In this document: positions 1 to 10,395 of the stretch, one piece after another
How positions within the stretch are numbered: position 1 is the stretch's first letter
Layout: each line of letters starts with the position of its first letter
DNA from: Monilinia fructicola
Taxonomy: Eukaryota > Ascomycota > Leotiomycetes > Helotiales > Sclerotiniaceae
Direction of reading: 5' to 3'
Assembly: GCA_008692225.1 (NCBI GenBank)
Contig: VICG01000016.1
Span: forward strand, 1-64,000
Length of the DNA stretch: 64,000 bases
Program-made: the position numbers and the translations under genes
The notes under the pieces: generated by a model
The model's database searches: none
Seen by the model: only the letters and a program-made list of their open reading frames with translations
What the model was told of the DNA's origin: nothing

Positions 1-7
1 GAGAGAG

Positions 8-8
8 A

Positions 9-48
<40 letters not shown>

Positions 49-124
49 CCCTAACCCTAACCCTAACCCTAACCCTAACCCTAACCCTAACCCTAACCTA
101 ACCCTAACCCTAACCCTAAACCCT
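8..124. repeat. Telomere repeat tract (CCCTAA)n
   Basis: About 19 tandem copies of CCCTAA, with three slipped variants (an extra A in two places and one copy short by a C). The C-rich strand reads inward, so the window begins at a left chromosome end. The first 7 bases (GAGAGAG) are not telomeric and are probably adapter or assembly residue. The repeat is the TTAGGG type used by filamentous ascomycetes. Confidence 0.97.
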
Positions 125-143
125 TCTTTTAAAACAGCTATAG

Positions 144-207
144 CGGTTACCCCTACGGGGGGTATTTTCTTTTCCCAATCCCCGTGGCGGTTACCCCTAC
201 GGGGTTA
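144..207. repeat. Telomere-proximal short repeat with GGTTACCCCTACGGGG motif
   Basis: The motif GCGGTTACCCCTACGGGG occurs at about 143-160 and again at about 188-205. The block from 162 to 207 (GTATTTTCTTTTCCCAATCC followed by the motif) recurs, decayed by C-to-T changes, at 5356-5402 on the far side of the 1 kb repeat array. The two copies therefore bracket the array. No coding potential. Confidence 0.8.
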
Positions 208-468
208 ATGCTTTCATTTTAAATATTATGTTAATATAAAATATTATTAATAATTATAATAATAATAATAAAAATATTATTAATAACTCTATTTATAATA
301 AATAAAAAATTATTAATAATAATATTATTAATAATAATATTAATAATGAATAAAATAATGATTATAATTAAAATAATATTAAAATAAATAATATTAATAT
401 TTAAATAAATAATATTTAAAAAATTAAAAATTAAAAGAAAAAAAGAGGTGTCCAAAACGTAACCACTC
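208..468. other. AT-rich low-complexity spacer
   Basis: Almost pure A/T made of TAATAATATT-like runs. A 74-codon open frame on the minus strand consists only of I, N, F, L and Y codons and is a composition artefact. Nothing else is visible. Confidence 0.8.
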
Positions 469-3400
469 AGAATATTTTACCGAGGTTAAATATTCCCCAC
501 TCTGCCATTTATAGCCGAACTTATATATACTAACGTAAAACGAGGCTTTTTTTGTCCTTTGTTAGAGGGTGTTGGGCCCAACGAATCAGAGGTTAGTATA
601 TATGCGGAGGATTACAAACCGTATTATTAATCAGATTAATAATGCGATCAGGACACCCTTGTCTCTTACTAGGGTATTACCCCCCTGAAAGTTCCACTTA
701 TACCTAATGGAATTGAGCCAATAGGATCAGCATAAATGTACCCGCAGCAGTTTGTCACGTTTGAACAAATTAGCTCACTTATTTTAAAAATATATATTAT
801 ATCTTTATAATAAATAATTCGAATTTTGAAATTTTGAAAAATATTATAAAGCCCCCTAGCTCATTTTAATTCGATATTAGCTTTTTTTAGATTTTTATAA
901 TATAAGATCGAATTAATATAAATATATAAAAAATGTTATTCAAAATATTGTATTTTTTTGAAAATATCTACTACCCCACAATACCCTTATCCCTAGCTAA
1001 TAATTTTCATATAGCTAATAATTCAAACTTAATACAGAATCCTTTAATTTTTGAAGATAATTTAATATAAATTTCATATATAAAATATTTGAATAAATCT
1101 TTATTATATAGTATTTTAAATTTTAATTTATATTAAGATTTAAGCTAATTAGAGTGATAATAAATTCGAATATGAAATGAATATTTTGTTAGGCCACCAC
1201 CCCCTTATCGAAATGGCTTTACCCCACATACCACCAAAATGCTAATATATTGAAATGTATACAGATCCTTCAATATTGAAGATAATTTAAAATAAATTTC
1301 ATATATAAATAATTTAAATAAAGTTTCTATAATATACGATTTTAAATTTTTAAATTATATTAATATTTGAGCGAAATTATGATAATAGCTGATTCAACTA
1401 TTTTTTGCGGGCTATTACCCCCCCTATCGAAAATGACGGCTATTATTGGTAGTGGCCCGCGAAGAAATTCTATAGAATAGTTATTAGAATATTTTATTGA
1501 AAGTAAATATTCTCTACTTTGCTATTTATAGCCGAATTTATATACTAATATAAAACAAAGCTTTTTTTGTCCTTTTGTTAGAGAATATTAACCCAACAAA
1601 TTAAAGGTTAACATATATGCGAAAGATTAAAATTATATTACTTAATCAGATTTATAATGCAATCCAGATACACCCTTATCTTTTTATTAGAGGTATTAAT
1701 CCCCCTGAAAAATTCCTTATTTATACCTTAATGGAATTGAAGCTAATAGAATCAGTATAAATATACCCGCAGTAGTTTGTCATGTTTGAAACAAATTAGC
1801 TTTATTTATTTTAAAATATATATTAATATCTTTATAATAAATAATTCGAGTTTTGAAATTTTAAAAAATATTATAAAGCCCCCTTGCAATTTATTTTAAT
1901 TTAATATTAGCTTTTTTTACATTTTTATATTATAAGATTGAAATTAATATTAATATATAAAGAATATTATTTAAAATATTATATTTTTTGAAATTTTACT
2001 TACCCCACAATACTCTTACCCTAACTAATCATTTTTATATAGCTAATAATTCAAAATTAATACAGATCCTTCAATTTTAAAGATAATTTAATATAAATTT
2101 TATATATAAAATATTTTGAATATAAATCTTTATTATATAATATTTTAAATTTTAATTTATATTAAAATTTAAGTTAATTAAGTGATGATAAATTCAAATG
2201 TGAATGAATATTTTGTTAAGCCACCACCCCCTTATCGAAATGGCTTTACCCCACATACCACCAAAATGCTAAATATATTGAAATGTATACAGATCCTTCA
2301 ATATTAAAGATAATTTAAAATAAATTTTATATATAAATAATTTAAATAAAGTTTTATAATATACGATTTTTAAATTTTTAAATTATATTAATATTTGAGC
2401 AAATTATAATAATGGTTGATTCAACTATTTTTTCGCGGGCTATTACCCCCTTATCAAAATAGATCATTACCGATATGGCCCACGAAAAAATCCATAGAAT
2501 AATTATTAGAATATTTTATTGAAAGTAAATATTCTTTACTTTGCTATTTATAACCGAATTTATATATACTAATGTAAAACGAGGCTTTTTTGTCCTTTGT
2601 TAAAGAATATTAGACCCAACAAATTAAAGGTTAGTATATATACGGAGGATTATAAATCGTATTACTAATCAGATTTATAATACAATTAAAACACCCCTTA
2701 TCTCTTATTAAAGTATTATCCCCTAAAAATTTCTTTTATACTTAATGGAATTAAGCTAATAGGATTAGTATAAATGTACCCGCAGCAGTTTATCACGTTT
2801 GAACAAATTAGCTCACTTATTTTAAAATATATATTATACCTTTATAATAAATAATTCGAATTTTGAAATTTTAAAAAATGTTATAAAGCCCCCTGCTTGG
2901 TTTTAATTCAATATTAACTTTTTTTAGATTTTTATAATATAAGAATTAAATTAATATTAATATATAAAGAATATGATTTAAAATGTAATATTTTTCGAAA
3001 TACTACTACCCCACATCACCCTGGCTAATCATTTTCATATACTTAATAATTCAAATCTATACAGATCCTTTGATCTTCAAGATAATTTAAAATAAATTTC
3101 ATATATGAATTATTTAAATAAATCTTTATAATATAAGATTTTAAATTTTAATTTATATAAAGATTTAAGCTAATTTAATAATAATGAATTCGAATTAGAA
3201 TGAATATTTTGTTAGGCCACCACCCCCTGTCGAAATGACTTTACCCCACATACCACCAAAATACTAATATATTAAAATCCGTATACAGATCCTTCAATTT
3301 TTGAAGATAATTTAAAAAAGAATTCATATATGAAATAATTTAAATAAAGCTTTATAATATACGATTTTAAAATTTTAAATTATATTAATATTTAAGCGAA

Positions 3401-5350
3401 TTATAGTGGTGGCCGATTCGACTATTTTTCGCGGGCCACCACCCCCCCTGTCGAAATGGGCCACCACCGATAGTGGCCCGCGAAAAAATTCATAGAATAG
3501 TTATTAGAATATTTTACCGAGGTTAAATATTCCCCACTCTGCCATTTATAGCCGAACTTATATATACTAACGTAAAACGAAGCTTTTTCGTCCTTTATTA
3601 AAGGTATTAAGCCCAACGAATTAGAGGCCAACATATATGCGAAGGATTATAAGTTATATTAATAATCAGAATATGCTTAATAATACGATTAGGATACTCT
3701 TATCTTTTACTAGGGTATTATCCTTTGAAAATTCCATTTATATTTAATAGAATTGAGCTAATAGGATTAGTATAATATATCCATAGCAGTTTGTTACGTT
3801 TGAACAAATTAGCTTACTTATTTTTAAAAATATATATTATACCTTTATAATAAATAATTCGAATTTTGAAATTTTCAAAAAATATTATATAGTCCTCTGC
3901 TCGTATTAATTCAAAATCAGCTTTTTTTTTAAATTTTTTATAATATAAGATTGAAATTAATATTAATATATTAAAATATTATTTAAAATATATTATTTTT
4001 CGAAATAATTATTACCCTATATCACCTTAGTCCAATCACTTTTTTATAACTAATAATTCAAATTGGTATAAATCCTTTAATTTTTGAAGATAATTTGAAA
4101 ATAAATTATATATATATAAAATTTAAATAAATCTTTTATTATATAGTATTTTTAAATTTTTAATTTATATTAAAGATTTAAGCTAATAAAAGTAATAAAT
4201 AAATTCAAATTTGAAAATAAATATTTTATTAGATCATTATTTCCTTTATCGAAATAGCTTTACTTTATATACCACCAAAATATTAATATATTAAAATCTG
4301 TATAGAATTCCTTTAATTTTTAAAGATAATTTAAAAAAAATTTTCTATATATAAATAATTTAAATAAAGTTTTATAATATATACGATTTTAAATTTTTAA
4401 ATTATATTAATATTTAAACGAATTATAATAATGATTGATTTGATTATTTTTCGCAAACCATCATTCCTTTTATCGAAATAAATTACCATCAATAATAGTC
4501 CATAAAAAAAAATTTATAGAATAGTTATTAAAACACTTTTATCTCTTACTAAAATATTACCCTCTAAAAGTTTTATTTATACTTAATAAAATTAAGCTTA
4601 ATAGAATCAATATAAATATACCTATAGCAGTTTGTTATATTTAAACCAATTAGTTTTACTTATTTTAAAATATATATTATATCTTTATAATAAATAATTC
4701 GAATTTTGAGATTTTGAAAAATATTTATAAAGCCCCCTGGTTATTTTCATTTGATATTAGCTTTTTTTAGATTTTTATAATATAAAATCGAATTAATATT
4801 AATATATAAAAAATGTTACTCAAAATATTATATTTTTTTGAAATTCTATTACCCCACAATACCCTTACCCTAGCCAATCATTTTTATATAACTAATAATT
4901 TAAACTAGTACAAATCCTTCAATTTTAAAAATAATTTAATATAAATTTTATATATAAATTATTTAAATAAATCTTTATAATATAAGATTTTAAATTTTTA
5001 ATTTATATAAAGATTTAAGCTAATTATAATAATAATGAATTCGAATTAGAATGAATATTTTGTTGGGCTACTACCCCCTTGTCGAAATGGTTTCACCCCA
5101 CATACCACCAAAATACTAATATATTAAAATCCATACAGATCCTTTAATTTTTGAGATAATTTAAAAAAATTTTATATATGAATAATTTAAATAAAGCTTT
5201 ATAATATACAATTTTAAATTTTTAAATTATATTAATATTTAAACGAATTATAATAGTAACCAATTTGATTATTTTTCACAGACCACCACCCCCCCTATCG
5301 AAATGGGTCACCACCAATAGTAACCCGCGAAAAAATTTATAGAATAGTTA
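469..5350. repeat. Subtelomeric tandem array, five ~1 kb units, RIP-decayed
   Basis: Five head-to-tail units begin at about 469, 1486, 2508, 3506 and 4530. Each contains the same ordered landmarks: a TTAAATATTCCCCACTCTGCC-like start, a GTACCCGCAGCAGTTTGTCACG segment, a TACCCCACAATACCC segment, a GGCCACCACCCCCTTATCG segment and a GC-rich hairpin at the unit junction. Unit five lacks roughly the first 190 bp. Units 1 and 4 keep the C-rich spelling in places where others show T for C or A for G, the pattern left by repeat-induced point mutation. No open reading frame is shared between units, so it looks like a non-coding satellite. Further pieces lie at 10079-10577. I do not recognise a known family. 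Confidence 0.88.
3425..3487. repeat. GC-rich inverted repeat (hairpin) at array unit junction, best copy
   Basis: Perfect 15-bp arms, TTTTTCGCGGGCCAC at 3425-3439 and its reverse complement at 3473-3487, separated by 33 bp that contain ACCCCCCCTGTCGAAATGGG. Decayed copies lie at about 1401-1466, 2427-2490, 4444-4510, 5271-5336, 10310-10377 and 10488-10556. It is the most GC-rich element in the array and sits at each unit boundary. Function unknown; candidates are a replication or recombination site, or the ends of a short inverted-repeat element. Confidence 0.85.
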
Positions 5351-5355
5351 TTAAA

Positions 5356-5402
5356 GTATTTTCTTTTCCCAATCCCTATAGTGGTTACCCTTACAGGGGT
5401 AA
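5356..5402. repeat. Second copy of the telomere-proximal short repeat
   Basis: Matches 162-207 with C-to-T and G-to-A differences only at several positions (for example TATAGTGGTTACCCTTACAG against CGTGGCGGTTACCCCTACGG). It marks the inner border of the 1 kb array. Confidence 0.8.
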
Positions 5403-5620
5403 CCTTATTAATTTTATAAAAGTTATAAATAATAGTAATTCTTATTTTATTATATATTATAATTCGTTTTTTTGTTTTAATTCCTATTAATAAAATTAAT
5501 ATTCTATATAATATATTTATAATTATAACAAATAATAATATAATAATTTGTTAAAAACCTAATATAAAAGTATATAATATGATTTAATGTTTTATTTAAA
5601 ACATATAAAGTTAATTACTA
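5403..5620. other. AT-rich gene-free spacer
   Basis: More than 85 percent A/T with no recognisable ORF or repeat that I can define. Confidence 0.7.
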
Positions 5621-5931
5621 GTAATTTAAATAATAAGTATATTTATCCGTAATTGAAATAATAAGCATATTCACCGGTAGTTTAAATAATAAGTATATTT
5701 ACCAATAATTTGAATAATTAATATATTCACTAATAGTTTGAATAATAAATATATTTATCGATAGTTTAAATAATTAGTATATTCATCATCAATAGTTTGA
5801 ATAATAAATATATTTATCAATAGATTAAATAATTAATATATTTATTAATCATTTAAATAATAAATATATTTATCGGTAAATTGAATAATTAACATATTCA
5901 TTAATAGTTTGAATAATAAGTATATTCACTA
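5621..5931. repeat. 28-bp tandem repeat, 11 copies, alternating subtypes
   Basis: Eleven copies of a 28-bp unit of the form ATAGTTTGAATAATAAATAT followed by ATTTATCG. One copy is 31 bp through a CATCAT slip. For most of the tract, copies with AATAATAA alternate with copies with AATAATTA, so the effective unit is about 56 bp. Non-coding. Confidence 0.85.
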
Positions 5932-6720
5932 GTAACCAAATATATAGTATACTTATAAATTAGTTAAATTATAATCTTATTATATAAATAACTTATTTAG
6001 ATTATAAAATAATAATATTAAAAATAATATAATATTTAAGTATTACTATTATATTTTAGCATATAATCCTTTTTAGATATTATACCTTTAATAATGCTTT
6101 TCATAATATTATACCCCTAATAATACTTCTAATAATATTATATTTCTAATAATGCCTTTAATAATTCTATACTTTATAATAATATTTTTATAAAGTATAT
6201 TTTATTAAAATTAAATTTAATATATTATATTAACACTTAATTTATTAAAAATATATACTTATTTATATATAAATAATAATATAAACTTTAAAATTAGTAT
6301 ATTTAAAATCTTAAATACTTAGAAATACCTTATTTTAAGCTTAAATGTTTTATATATATATTTATTATATATATAAATTTTAAAACTTAAAATTAGTATT
6401 CTAATATATTAATACCCTATACTATTAATTTAAAATTATTTAATTCTTAAAAATATATAAAGTATAAAATACTTATAATATTCTAATAAAATCATTTATT
6501 TTTAAATAATATAATATTAAAAATAATATTATATAAAACACTAATAATTTATTAAAAACCTATAATATAAATATTATCTATTGAATATAATTTTCAATCT
6601 ATTTTATTTATATATCTATAAAGTCTCTATTATAAGGTTTTTAATATATAATAGATTTTATATAAATTAATATTTTCCAATAAATTATTTTATATATAAA
6701 ATCACTATTGATAATATATT
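5932..6720. other. AT-rich gene-free stretch with weak short repeats
   Basis: Around 6070-6180 a CCTTTAATAATGCT-like word recurs about six times with variation. The remainder is A/T-rich sequence without genes. No ORF of interest on either strand. Confidence 0.65.
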
Positions 6721-6728
6721 AACATCCG

Positions 6729-6825
6729 GTAATCTTATAATGCCCAATGATATTATAATGCCTAGTGATATTATAATACCTAATAATATTATAATGCCTA
6801 ATGATGTTATAATACCCAATAACCT
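6729..6825. repeat. 18-bp tandem repeat, about 5 copies
   Basis: Copies of AATGATATTATAATGCCT at 6746, 6764, 6782 and 6800, with a shortened leading copy before them. Differences between copies are mostly C/T or A/G. Confidence 0.8.
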
Positions 6826-6950
6826 TTAAATTAATATACCACTAATAAAGATATTATATATATTCATTATAATTAGAATATATAAGAACTATACTAATAA
6901 TATTATAATGTAGTTAATCATAATATAAAAAGCATAACGAATATTATAGA

Positions 6951-7255
6951 GTATATAAGCTTATAATTATAAGATATAAATACCTATAATTAATAAAATT
7001 ATAGTATAAAATACTATAACATTTATATATAATAATATAGCATTGCATTTATTATAAAATGTATAAGCCTATATTTATAAAATATAAATACTTATAATTC
7101 AATAGAATTATAATATAAAATACTGTAACATTTATATATAACAATATAACATTATATATATTATTATAGGGTATATAAGCCTATATTTATAGAGTATTAA
7201 ATGCTTATAATTCAATAAAATCATAATATAGAATACTATAATATTTAAAGTAGTA
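6951..7255. repeat. ~110-bp tandem repeat, 3 copies
   Basis: Units beginning with GTATATAAGCCTATATTTAT-like sequence at 6951, 7061 and 7171. Each contains AATACTTATAATTCAATAGA-like and AATACTGTAACATTTATATA-like stretches in the same order. Non-coding. Confidence 0.75.
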
Positions 7256-7266
7256 TAATACGAATA

Positions 7267-7731
7267 GCCTTTTGAATAACCCTTCGAATTTAATGTGAAT
7301 AGCCCTCTGAATTCAACGTAGAATAATAGGAATAGCCCTCTGAATTCAATGTATAAGAAAAAAGGAATAGCCCTTTGAATAGCCCTTTAAATAGCCCTTG
7401 GAATAGCCCTTCGAATTCAATATATATTAATGAGAATAGCCCTCTGAATAGCCCTTTAAATAGCCCTTCGAATTTAATATATAATCCTTTGAATAACCTT
7501 CGGAATAGCCCTTCGAATTTAATATATAACCCTCTGAATAGCCTTCGGAATAGCCCTTGGAATAGCCCCTTAAATTCAATATATATTAATAAGAATAGCC
7601 CTCTAAATAGCCTTTCGAATTTAATATATAACCCTCTAAATAGCTTTTGGAATAGCCCTTCGAATTTAATGTATATTAATAAGAATAACCCTTTAAATAG
7701 CCCTCTAAATTTAATGTATAATAAAAGCATT
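7267..7731. repeat. 12-bp minisatellite (AATAGCCCTTTG), open on both strands
   Basis: Roughly 25 copies of a 12-bp word AATAGCCCTTTG and variants (CTCTGA, CTTCGA, CTTGGA), grouped in blocks of two to four and separated by TTTAATATATATTAATGAGA-like spacers, giving a higher-order period of 60-90 bp. Because the unit is a multiple of three, both strands carry long open frames: NSPL repeats on plus (7375-7761) and FRGL repeats on minus (7290-7736). No start context, no non-repetitive flank and no domain support a protein. Confidence 0.85.
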
Positions 7732-8696
7732 CTCAATCCCTATATTAAAGTTAAATACTAATTTATATATACTTACCTATATAATTAATAATAACTTAAT
7801 TAGGTTCTTTAAAATGCTATACCTGAATTTTAATTTTAAGCCTATATAATAAATATATATACTCACTTATATATATTAATATAAAAGCTTAAAGAAAGGA
7901 ATCTAGTATATTAATACCCTATAAATTTAATAAAAAATCACCCAAAATTAAATAATTTATAAAGTATAATATACCTATATTATTATAATTGAATCATTTA
8001 ATTTATAATAATATAATATACCTATATTATTATAATTGAATCATTTCATTTATAATAATATAATATTAAAATTTAAATAAAGTAAATATTAAGAGCTTAT
8101 TAAAAGCTTAAAGTATAATATTATCCATTAAATAGTACTTTCAACCTACTCCATTTATATACCCATAAAAATCCTTAGTGTAAAATTAATAGCATACAAT
8201 TGATTTTATATATATAAAATATTTTCCAACAAATTATTTTACGTATAAAATAGCTATTAATAAAATTTTAACATTCAATAAGCTTTTATTTACTAATAAG
8301 CTTTCGTATTAATTAATTTCGAATTCGATTAATTTATTTCGAATTCTATATACATACTACTATTAATATATAGAGAATACCAGTAAGCTTTAAGAAATAT
8401 ACTTTTATATATATACTTATAAACTCCTTATTATTAAGATTTTATTATACAATTGATTTAGTAGGATTAATAATTTTCAATAAAATATTTTACACGTATA
8501 AATATTTATTATATAAAATAAAGCTAAATTAATATTCTATATAATAATCATATATATTAAATAATATATAATCTAATTAATATTGAATTTATTTAGATTT
8601 AATGTTTTATATAATATATTTAATATATAATATATTTATATTTCATCTAATATATAATATATTTATTATAAAATCTATTTCTAATCCATTTTCTAT
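7732..8696. repeat. AT-rich stretch with a 58-bp duplication
   Basis: From about 7969 to 8061 a 58-bp unit (TATAATATACCTATATTATT start, ATCATTTAATTTATAATAAT end) is present twice, differing at one base (ATTTAATTT against ATTTCATTT), so the duplication is recent or escaped decay. The remainder is A/T-rich and gene-free. Confidence 0.75.
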
Positions 8697-8965
8697 TAAA
8701 TAAATAGTTATTATATAATCTATTTATAATTCATTTTCTATTAAATAATAATTTATTATATAATCTATTTATGATTTATTTTTTTATTAAATATTTACTT
8801 ATTATATAATCTATTTATAATTTATTTTCTATTGAATAAATATTCAATATATATATAATCTATTTATCATCCATTTTCTATTAAATAAATATTTAATATA
8901 TAATCTATTTAGAATTCATTTTCTATTAATTATTTACTTATTATATAATCTATTTAAAATTCATT
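8697..8965. repeat. ~47-bp tandem repeat, about 6 copies
   Basis: Units containing TATATAATCTATTTATAATT followed by CATTTTCTATTAAATAAT recur at about 46-48 bp spacing from 8697 to 8965. A weaker related tract with TATAATCTATTTAGATTTTA lies at about 10980-11110. Confidence 0.75.
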
Positions 8966-9757
8966 TTTTATCTTATTTATGAATAAAGATTATTTAATAT
9001 ATATTTCTTACATTTTAGATTTAAATAATAAAATATATATATATAAATAATATTCGAATTAATTATCTAAATATTATAAATTAAAATGTAGGTTTATTTA
9101 TATTTAAATTATAATATTAAAGATTATAACTCTTTTAATAAATAAACCCTTTGATTTACGTATTTCAATTTTATTATTTTAAATATTAATTATTTAAAAT
9201 AATTTTTAAATATTAAATAAATCTATATTATATAATAAAAAGTATAAACCATATATAATATCCGTATTTATTCTTTCAAATTTAAATTTACTAAAAAAGT
9301 TAATAGTAAAATTGATTTTAGTATTCAATAAAAAATCATTAAACCAAATAATTAAAAATTCGGAATTAAAAGAGGTTTCTAATAATTCCTTTTGTATAAT
9401 ATATTTTTCAATCTAAAAAAAATAATTGATTGATATTAAAAATGAATTTGAAAAAAAAACAATCTTTAATATTTAACTTTTGTTTTATAATCTTATATAT
9501 TTTCGTAAAAAAAAAGCAAGAAAAACAATAGTTATTAATAACTAATTAAATATTAAATCGTTTAAATTCTCTGATTTTGTTATTAATAAAATCAGCATTA
9601 TTATATTTATTCTAATTAATATAATCCTTTAATGAATGATCTTCAATTATATAATCTATATTGTATTTTTCACTAAAAAGACAAAAAATACAACCATTTG
9701 AATATACTTTAAATAATACATTTATAATTGAAGCTAACTTATTCTTAAATTCCATTT
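8966..9757. other. AT-rich gene-free stretch
   Basis: Strongly A/T-rich. A minus-strand frame at 9612-9806 encodes a 64-residue peptide with a C-x2-C pair, but it runs into the adjoining LTR and I cannot assign it. The last ~30 bp before the LTR resemble the 1 kb subtelomeric unit (AAGCTAAC then AAATTC), as expected if the LTR inserted into a copy. Confidence 0.6.
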
Positions 9758-10078
9758 TGTGACGAATATCACGTGCCTTAGTGTCAAGATCGGCACGTGA
9801 TGCCAAGCATCACGTGCCCACGCTAGTCCTATAAAGGAACGGAATCCTTCGGATCCCATTCCTTTTCCCCTTCATAGAATTCTACTACGTTACCGTCCCT
9901 CTCTTGGCCCCCAGTTTCTGTCTCACTGCATGAAACTTAGGCACGTGATATCTCATCACGCTAAGCGATACTATACATATAAGAGATCTCTAGGTCCTTT
10001 AGAGATCTCTTCCCTCTTTAGCTTTTTTATTCTAGTTAACTGACCTCTATTGATTCGCTCTAGTATGTGATCGTGACA
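9758..10078. mobile_element. Solo LTR of a retrotransposon
   Basis: A 321-bp block of normal GC content inside AT-rich DNA. It begins TGTGACGA and ends TCGTGACA; the ends form an 8-bp inverted repeat with one mismatch and have the canonical TG...CA termini. The flanks carry a 4-bp direct repeat, ATTT, a plausible target-site duplication. A TATAAA box lies at 9830-9835, three CACGTGAT words lie near the 5' side, and AGAGATCT...AGATCTCT forms a small stem near 9985-10012. No internal retroelement coding region adjoins it, so it is a solo LTR. It appears much less RIP-mutated than its surroundings. Confidence 0.8.
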
Positions 10079-10395
10079 ATTTGAATGAATATTTTGTTAA
10101 GCCACCACCTCTCTATCGAAATGGCTTTACCCTACCTACATACTATCAAAATCCTAATATATTAAAATTTGTACAGATTCTTTAATTTTTGAAATAATTT
10201 AAAAGAAATTTCATATATAAATAATTTGAATAAAGCTTTATAATATACAATTTTAAATTTTTAAATTATATTAATATTTGAGCGAATTATAATAATGGTT
10301 AATTCGACTATTTTTTCGCGGATCACTACCCCCCCTATCGAAATGGGCCATTACCGATGATAGTCCGCGAAAAAATTGATAGAATAGTTATTAGA
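10079..10395. repeat. Partial copy of the 1 kb subtelomeric unit
   Basis: Begins TTGAATGAATATTTTGTTAA then the GCCACCACC landmark, as at about 2210 and 3205 in the array, and ends with the hairpin and GAATAGTTATTAG junction. It directly abuts the solo LTR, whose insertion probably split this copy. Confidence 0.8.

Noticed and set aside
231..455. 74-codon minus-strand ORF in A/T-rich DNA
   Set aside because: Consists of I/N/F/L/Y only; produced by TAATAAT composition.
3422..3634. 70-codon minus-strand ORF in array unit four
   Set aside because: Frame is not kept in other units of the same repeat and crosses the hairpin; no protein similarity.
469..5350. CRISPR-like interpretation of the regular repeats
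   Set aside because: Unit is ~1 kb, spacers are not unique, and the telomere and introns show a eukaryote.
7290..7761. Overlapping repetitive ORFs on both strands
   Set aside because: Explained by a 12-bp minisatellite; no unique sequence or start context.
9612..9806. Small ORF with a C-x2-C pair
   Set aside because: Crosses the LTR boundary, which makes a conserved protein unlikely.
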